Shown here: positions 57,581 to 64,000 of the stretch, one piece after another
Numbering within the stretch: position 1 is the stretch's first letter
How the letters are laid out: each line of letters begins with the position of its first letter
DNA from: Blasia pusilla
Taxonomy: Eukaryota; Marchantiophyta; Marchantiopsida; Blasiales
DNA length: 64,000 nt
Assembly (NCBI GenBank): GCA_050084515.1
Contig: CM114274.1
Location: 22,444,001 to 22,508,000, forward strand
Direction of reading: 5' to 3'
The notes under the pieces: generated by a model
What the model was told of the DNA's origin: nothing
What the model saw: only the letters and a program-made list of their open reading frames with translations
The model's database searches: none
Made by a program: the position numbers and the translations under genes

Positions 57581-58999
57581 TAAATGGTAAATGGTAAAGA
57601 GATCAAGCCCGTGGGGCCCAAAGGGTCAAAAGGTTGAAAAACACATTACAAGTGATTCATTCACTAACCCGAAAAAAGATCCTAAAGAACTTCTCCTAGC
57701 TACTGCCTAGAGCACTTGATCGATGAATAATGACTTTCCTGATATATTAACCTAAATCATAAGGCACTAGGTGTAGTAAAGAATAGAAATTCTTCACATC
57801 TGTTTTATGAGCTAGTCTAATCTCTTCATACCTTGGACATGTAACAAACACATGTTTTTCATCCTCAATATTTTCTCCGTCACATAACTTACAAATTCGT
57901 TCACTTCTATCAATATTAAACCATCGTCCTTCCTCAATTCCTAGCCTATGAGATCCAGTTTTATGTCGTGCGATAATATGACGTAAGAACGTGGAGATTC
58001 CCGCAAGTAGGTGTCCTTGTTCATAATATACAAGCATAGGATTAACATGAAGTTAATAAAACTCCATTTTGGTGCCTGGGCTGCTCCAAATAATGTTGAG
58101 AAATTGAATCTGTAGATGCTCGCGGAGTGCCATTGGTTTCAAGTCTCAATCGCGTTTCACCACATTCCACTTTGAAGACCAAGTCACCACATCCGCCATC
58201 CACCCTATGGAACGTGTGGCTTGCATAGCTTTATGAGGGAGGCAAGAAACATCAAGAGATCTCAGCCTTGCGATGTAAGTGATGGTCAAGTAAAGAGCTT
58301 CAGCCTCTAGAGGAAGACAACCTGTTTCCGCAAGAAGAATAACATACAGAGTTTGGTTTCTTACACCCAATTCTTCTTGTAGAAAGATCTTTTGCACCCT
58401 CTCCACGCACTCCCAACCTGTCTTCTTACAGGTGGGAAGCCCGTGGAGAGGTAAATTGAGCAGTACGTGTGCGAGCATTGAAATCCCCAACTAGAAAGAC
58501 TTTACCTTTGCTTTGATATTTGAGAACATCCCCAATATGTCGATGGAACGGTTGACTTCGATTGTAAGTGCGTGTTGAGTAGATAGGCATGGACAGTGGT
58601 GCAAAATAACAAACTGCCAAATAACAATAAGATCCCCCAACCAATCCAAGACGTAGCCAATGATATTGGCCCCCGATATCTTGATCTTCTAGATGTATGA
58701 GAGGTAGAAATTGAGACCAGATGAAAGTAGCAATACCGCCATAACCCCTTCCTTCCCGTTGCCTTATTTGGTTCCATGTTGATCCCACCAAAGTAAATCC
58801 TTGCATCTCTAGTGCCTTATGATTTAGGTTGTTATATTAGGGACGTCATTCGTCATTATTCATTGCTCAAGTGCTATAGGCAATAGCTAGGAGAACGTCT
58901 TTAGGATCTTTTTCCGGGTCAATGAATGAATGACTTGTAATGTGTTTTTCAGCCTTTTGACCCTTTGGATCACACAGGCTTGATCTATTTACCATTTAC
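57581..58999 (-). mobile_element. LINE remnant bounded by ~190-bp inverted arms
   Basis: Left arm 57581-57769 and right arm 58809-58999 are reverse complements with scattered differences. Each carries the LINE 3' end: the last ORF codons (HLVPYDLG), untranslated sequence with GACCCTTTGG, and a GGCTTGATCT...ACCATTTAC tail. The body is minus-strand LINE coding sequence. The structure implies two opposed LINE copies, one reduced to its 3' tail, meeting at a CTAG shared by both. Confidence 0.7.
57755..58806 (-). pseudogene. LINE ORF2 remnant: endonuclease and C-terminal zinc finger, no reverse transcriptase
   Basis: 58806-58430 encodes an exonuclease-endonuclease-phosphatase fragment: GRGYGGIATFIWSQFLP, QYHWLRLGL and GKVFLVGDFNARTRTAQ (the GDFNA motif). 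It is joined directly to post-RT sequence, VQKIFLQEELGVRNQTLYVI and LAETGCLPLEAEALYLT (about 58400-58260), then SHRLGIEEGRWFNIDRSER and ICKLCDGENIEDEKHVFVTC, a CCHC zinc finger (about 57905-57850). The whole reverse transcriptase is missing between the endonuclease and VQKIF, so this copy could only have moved with help. Frames change between segments. Confidence 0.8.
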
Positions 59000-60829
59000 G
59001 ACATTCATAGGTGGTGCTAGCTGACTTGGAGAGTTGTGGAGCACCCATGCGGAGGACATCCTAGTGGTGGATAGTCCCATGGAGAGACATGGTGTGATAC
59101 CCACAAATTTTGTAGTTTTGGAGATTTACACCTTTTGATTCAAGGAGTGAAGACTCTATGAAGTAAAGGTTGTATATATTGGATTGTTTTAGATATTATG
59201 TTTGTGTATTGGAAGAATGAGTAATATTGAAATGGATCACAAAGCTCCTAGGACAAGACAGAGAGGTGGAAAATCAAGGATTTGCCTTAGAGGAGAGGGA
59301 AATGCGGTAACGAAGTCCAAAGAGTCAGAGCGAAGCTTGGAAAAGACAACAAAGCCTTATTAACAACCTATTTATGAAGTGCTTTGCTCTTGAATGAAGC
59401 ATGATGAAGAAGAAGAGAATGAAGTACTTCGCTCTTCAGCGAAGCACAAAGAACGAAGCACTTGGAACAAGCGCGAAGAATGGAGCGCTTTGTCTTCACA
59501 CCAAGAGGAAGAGCTTCGTCCTTAAAGGAAGAAGAAGAGGTTCAGACTTTGCAGCAAAGCGAAGCTAAGACTTGTCGTGATTTCAAGCGGCACACCGTTA
59601 AAATGGTTAGGCTTGGAGAGGCATGACTTTTTGGACTAGATAGGAAGTTAGAACAGTTACGCCCAGCGGATTCATAGCGATCATAGGAAAAGAGAAGAGA
59701 ACCGTAGATCAAGGTAGTTACAAACTCTCAATAGACACTAGATTCCTAAGAGATGCTTCAAATCTTTAAACCTACTATTGCCTCGGAAGATATTTAAGAA
59801 GCATGAAAGTAGCTATCATCATCATTCTTTCACGAAGTCCTTATGCTGTAGGAATGGTCCGAGCAAGGGAATAGTACCCTCTCAAGGTTGTATACACTTT
59901 GAAGCTTTCTCATTCTTGATGGAGTAGTAAAGAACTCATTTCTTCATTCTTATGTGCGATGCATATGTCTGAGAATTCTTATTGGGTCTGCAGAGTGAAG
60001 AGTGGATCAAGAGAACACTTTCATCATTAGAATAATCAACATCAAGTTGTAAGAAATTTGTTCAACAGAGAGTAGCCTCCCTAGAGGGATTGAGTTCCGA
60101 AAGTAGGAGAAGCCAGCTTCTTGTTGAGGTCTCTGTGAGGTTCTTTGGTGTTGAGTGAAGATCTACCTGAGCGTGAATTCAATTCCATTGGAGAGAATCG
60201 AGGAAAGAAATTTTGGTACTAATGGAGAGAAGAATACACTGATAAGTGATTGAATCCGAATTGTACACACTTAACTACATCTATTGCAAGATAAATGCCA
60301 ACTTAAACTCTCTTTTCACATAAACGTGATCCTCAACTTTCACTGTGGGTGTCTCTTCCCATGGTGCAAAGACCTCTTTATCATTGTTGGGAATGGACGT
60401 TGAGTTGTAGAGGAGTGTAGACAAGCTGGTGAGGCAGGCGTGGAGTTGTGCCTGTATCTTGGAGCATACATAGTTAGATGATGACCATGCTCTTGGACTT
60501 GAGACTTGATATCTTCAGATACCATATTTGTTGTGTGGCAACTTCTGGATGAGGGTGTGAGAGTATTGGATCTCTTTGAAGGGATCAACACGGAGGGTAG
60601 CTATGTGTATAATGTTGTAGGCTGCCATTTGGATACATCGATATCTCTAGGTGGAGATAGATGATATGGAATTGCGGATGAGTATGTGTTGGGTGTCGTG
60701 GGCATACACATCGCTACACAAACCACATGGCTGGTCACATCTACATACCACACAACACCGATCTTCCCCAACATACGGGTAGATCCACACATAAACAAAA
60801 TATACTCACGCATATACAAAGGGACCCCA
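59000..60829. other. Unassigned repeat-like DNA
   Basis: No coding domain recognised. 59370-59530 has many variants of GAAG(C/T)ACTTCG and GAAGCGCTTTG-like words in both orientations, giving local inverted repeats. 59830-60230 resembles LTR/leader-type sequence in composition but no partner repeat was found in the window. The minus-strand frame 60340-60591 is Pro-, Ser- and His-rich and unassigned. Confidence 0.4.
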
Positions 60830-60887
60830 CATCTTTCTCATGTAAAATCTGAGTAGTAAAAATGGCTCAACCGGCCTAAAACTCCCA
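60830..60887 (+). repeat. Direct repeat copy 1 (~58 bp)
   Basis: CATCTTTCTCATGTAAAATC, then GAGTAGTAAAAATGGCTC and CCGGCCTAAAACTCC. It is nearly identical to 61431-61488, and weaker similarity continues a further ~15 bp. Confidence 0.8.
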
Positions 60888-61430
60888 TCCACATCGGCGT
60901 GGCCCTTTGCTGCCCGTTCTTGCTACTCCCACTCCCCCGAAACTCTTCTCTTCTCTCGCTTTCGCACCTTGCAGTGACCTTCCATCCGGCCAGTCTTGAC
61001 TTCCGCGGCTCCCGGATCCCGCGGCTCTGAATCTTGCTTTCCACCTCTCGACTCTGTAATCCTCAAGTCCCACGCCCGTGCCCGCGACCGAACCTAGCCC
61101 TAGGCGACTATGACGTAACTCTAGCCGACTTTACTTAATAACCCCCCGACGGCTGCATGACCTAAGAACTCCTTTCTCTCTTCTTCCCAACATCCGCAAT
61201 TCTCCCTTCAATGCTACATTTTGTGCTACACCTGAGCACCCTGTCCGCCACTGTGCTATTGCTCTACTTTAATATGTTAACCACAAAAATCTGAGAAAAA
61301 TTAGCAGCGCTTCCGCATGCGAATTTTTGAACGGAAAAATGATAACAAAAATGCCAACCGATGTCTCCAAGGGCTCCCCAGCGAGGTAACTCGCTTGCAT
61401 GCTTGCAAACAACAAATTCCCTATCCCTCC

Positions 61431-61488
61431 CATCTTTCTCATGTAAAATCAAGAGTAGTAAAAATGGCTCATCCGGCCTAAAACTCCA
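61431..61488 (+). repeat. Direct repeat copy 2 (~58 bp)
   Basis: Matches 60830-60887. The 543 bp between the copies are GC-rich at first (60890-61090) and promoter-like, with no coding domain, which suggests an insertion between direct repeats or a local duplication. Confidence 0.8.
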
Positions 61489-61665
61489 CTCATGAATCTA
61501 CATTGGCATATCAAACCACATCCACCCTCCGCTATGAGGGAATCTAGACGCTAGCACCCTAACTCCTACACACCCACACACGTCTATGCAAGAGAGGTGC
61601 TCCAATCCTAAGGCTCAACATGAGAAAGATGGCTTGGGAAAGCCACCTTCCTCACTCTTATATCC

Positions 61666-61697
61666 TTGGGGGAAGAGCCTTTTGGCTCTTCCCCCAA
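61666..61697. repeat. Hairpin, perfect 14-bp stem, TTTT loop
   Basis: Arms TTGGGGGAAGAGCC (61666-61679) and its exact reverse complement (61684-61697). No adjacent gene. Confidence 0.85.
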
Positions 61698-63180
61698 AAA
61701 TAGCCCTACCAAAGTAACTTGCATGCACAAGTTATCGGGTGACCATTGACTCGTTCAATGGATCATCCAACGGACTAAAACCAAAATTAGGAAATCGCCA
61801 AAAAAAGACATTCTCGACACAACAGACCTGTCGCCAACCTCATTCGACATCTCGGGATGAAGTTACATCCGAACAGCCTATCGACATGTCTTTTAGGATA
61901 GATCGGCAAGATCTAATAGAGTGCCTTTGGAGATACAGGAAGACAGATTGAGGAGGTCGAGCATGACCTGCTGAGGCCACGGGCAACTTGCGAGAGCACG
62001 TTTCCCCTTCATTTTAGCTCATTTGGAGCCATATTGAGGAACTTACTATTTCGCGTAAGTTACAATTTTTGGTATAGTTGACTTTCCACTTTGGGAAGTG
62101 GCCCTTGACCCGCTATAATAGGTCAAGAGCCAAGGAGGTGACCTGCAAGCATAGGTTGCCGAGGAGAGAGCTTGGGAGAGCGAAGGGGGTATATCTCCGG
62201 GAGAGAGAGCTTGAGAGTTCATTCTCTCTTTGTTGAACCGCTTGGCATGAGGTGGCGGAGCTATGGTCCTCCTTGCCTTGTGTGTATAACCCAAGCCTCT
62301 CATTAAGAGAGTGGGTTTGGTTTGAGATGAGAGAGAGTACACACCATGGAGAGCTTGGTGTGAGATGTTGCGAGAGATTGGATCGATTTACAAAGAGAGA
62401 ATTACGAGAGTGAGAGAGCTTCAATGGAGACTCTCGCTGGTCACTCACTGATGTGTAGGTTGGGGACCGTGTTCCCCATTCAGCGGCTCATGGGAGTGCT
62501 CAATGGAGCAAGAGCCGCTCGAGTTTGCTGGTTTTCATTGCTGATTTTCGTACAAGAGAGTGGCACGCGGAAGCGTTTCCAAAATTTGGTTAGAAATTGA
62601 GTATGGGGGCGGATTGCCCCATACCGGTGCTCTCGGGAGTATCTTAAAGTTTGATGGTTTTTTTTGCATAGGTTTTTAATTTTGGTTGGGAGAAATCAGT
62701 GCAGAAGCGCTGCCAAAATTTTTGTAGGAGAAGAGGAGTTGGGTTGCACGACAATCCTTGTGAATTTTTTGTGGGAGATTGAATGGAAAAACCAAATGAC
62801 ATCGTCGTGGATCGTGAATTTGTGCACGATTTGGAAGAAACAATGCGCAATTTTGAGTTTGGAGCACAAAGTTGTGGTTGATTGAGCAAGCTGCCATAGC
62901 CATCGTGCTACCGTGTGAGTGAAATTTCCAATTTTCTTTGGTAACTCCTTGAGTGAGGGGTAGAAAAGTGAAGATCTTTTATTTTGGTGGATAGGACAAG
63001 TGAAGAGCTAGTTGGAGGTAAGAGGAGTGGAAACCATTTTTGGGGGTTTTGACCCTCAATTTTATGAGGGAGTTGTGGAGAAGCCCTCAAATTGCAATCT
63101 GTCAGAAGGGGGTAGTCAAGTTAGACAGAAATAGGCTTGACCCAGGTTTCTAGGGGGTTATTTGAGTAAAGAAACAAAGA
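61698..63180. other. Unassigned; no supported gene
   Basis: GA-rich words (GAGAGAGAGCTTGAGAG) at 62160-62440 keep some frames open by composition only. 62460-63100 is of mixed composition with short open frames and no recognisable motif. It may be leader or LTR sequence of an element continuing outside the window. Confidence 0.4.
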
Positions 63181-64000
63181 AAACGGGGGACGGCGCCCGC
63201 CCTACCGCGAGCTGCCGATACCGCGTCATAGCCCTGCCACGCCCGAGGGTCTGCCTATTGTTGCCACGGCTATCTAACCATTTTCAGCGCTTTGACCTTT
63301 GGGTTCCACGGGTTTGATCGATTTACCATGTTGCCGTGTGACGTCATGAGCGCCGGCTATTCCGGCCCATCCCATTGCCTTACGCCACAGCCGCCGGATT
63401 GCCTTGCCGCGCTACTATGGCTTGGGTTGCCGCCGTACCACTACCCTTACCGTTGGACCCGGTCCCCTAGCTACTACCACGGGACGCACGTATTCCTGCC
63501 GCGGGCGCCTTACCCTGACGAAAATCCGCGGACGTAGATTATTGTTTCGCCCATCGCGCCTGCCGCATCCCGACGCCGTCCGCGCTCAAACCACGTCGCC
63601 CGGATTGCCCTGTTCCATCACCTTGACTGCGGCTACCACATTGTCGCCGCCGGGAGGTTGGGTCTGACTACTCTTACCGAGATACCAGCTCACCACCGCG
63701 ACACAGCCTTGCTCCTCGGCTTTCCGACCAGATCCGGGTTTGTCAACGGAGCAGCCACTTCGGCTGGGATGTTGCTCTGACGCAACCTACCACGCTCTCC
63801 TCCGTTGCCGCGAAATTTTGGCTGGGGCTGAGGCTGGCACTGCAATTGCGTCCCATTCGTCCGTCTTTGCTCCTGACCCGCATACCTCCTGCCGTAGATT
63901 TCCATTGCCGGCCGTGCTTGAACTGCCGCGGGAGCCGACCGCATGCTCGCTCGGCCACGCACGTGGTAGACTGGCCACCGCTATCGAGTTTCTGCCTGTC
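63181..64000. other. GC-rich segment, possible edge of another element
   Basis: Composition jumps to GC-rich at about 63,180 and stays so to the window end. A minus-strand frame (63962-63690) is Arg-, Gln- and Pro-rich (QPQPQPKFRGNGGERGRLRQ), loosely like a Gag linker, but no zinc knuckle or other diagnostic motif is seen, so it is left unassigned. Confidence 0.35.
63281..63329 (+). repeat. LINE 3'-tail fragment
   Basis: TTTTCAGCGCTTTGACCTTT, GGGTTCCACGGGTTTGATCG, ATTTACCAT: the LINE tail motif of 58960-58999 in plus orientation, embedded in GC-rich sequence. Confidence 0.55.

Noticed and set aside
62046-62448. Two ~100-codon minus-strand frames
   Set aside because: Low-complexity GA/CT composition with no motif. 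Not supported as genes.

Overview
Plant nuclear DNA, and most likely from a land plant. The host genes have many short GT-AG introns and encode plant-type proteins: an UNC93-like transporter, a plastid-type leucyl aminopeptidase and a chloroplast-type adenylate carrier. Gene-poor stretches are AT-rich and packed with Helitrons, LTR elements and LINE debris. The Ty3/gypsy element described below carries a cytosine methyltransferase, a trait known from charophyte algae, so a seed-free plant (lycophyte, fern or bryophyte) is plausible. The sequence alone does not settle the species.

Layout. 1-3.1 kb: AT-rich, no recognisable gene. 3.1-4.9 kb (-): single-exon UNC93-like membrane protein with an unusual Cys-rich N-terminus. 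5-12.5 kb: intergenic, with two GC-rich repeat islands and several perfect hairpins. 12.5-17.5 kb (+): complete ten-exon M17 leucyl aminopeptidase, 639 codons when spliced. 17.5-26.4 kb: intergenic, with another GC island, a small non-autonomous Helitron, palindromes and a minisatellite. 26.4-30.2 kb (-): complete ten-exon mitochondrial-carrier-family gene (469 aa), facing a candidate first exon of a divergent gene across a short GA-rich promoter. 31.0-40.9 kb (+): a Helitron with both termini (5' TC, 3' CTAG, inserted between A and T) and a decayed Rep-helicase gene. 40.9-57.3 kb (-): a second Rep-helicase Helitron, tail to tail with the first. It is broken by a 1,031-bp solo LTR (41.9-42.9 kb) and a 9.7-kb Ty3/gypsy element (44.6-54.4 kb). 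57.6-59.0 kb: a LINE remnant with endonuclease and C-terminal zinc-finger coding but no reverse transcriptase, bounded by ~190-bp inverted arms. 59-64 kb: unassigned, with repeats and one LINE tail.

The most interesting object is the nested gypsy element. Read on the minus strand it has gag zinc knuckles, a putative protease region, a C5 cytosine DNA methyltransferase domain (motifs with LDLFGG, GWPCQG, LENV and RERAMGF), reverse transcriptase (YIDD), RNase H, integrase and a C-terminal PHD finger. It appears to self-prime: the 11 nt just inside its 5' LTR are complementary to the predicted 5' end of its own transcript, as in Tf1/sushi elements, and no tRNA match is seen there. Its ends are circularly permuted relative to its own LTR, and an internal LTR-LTR junction looks like that of a 2-LTR circle. 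This copy has frameshifts and stops, so it is a fossil; an intact relative would couple reverse transcription, DNA methylation and chromatin reading in one polyprotein.

Insertion order in the 41-57 kb stack: Helitron 2 first, then the solo LTR, the gypsy element and a ~45-bp LINE tail within it. Coding calls rest on reading frames, splice sites and motifs seen directly. Family names come from general knowledge, and no database search was run.
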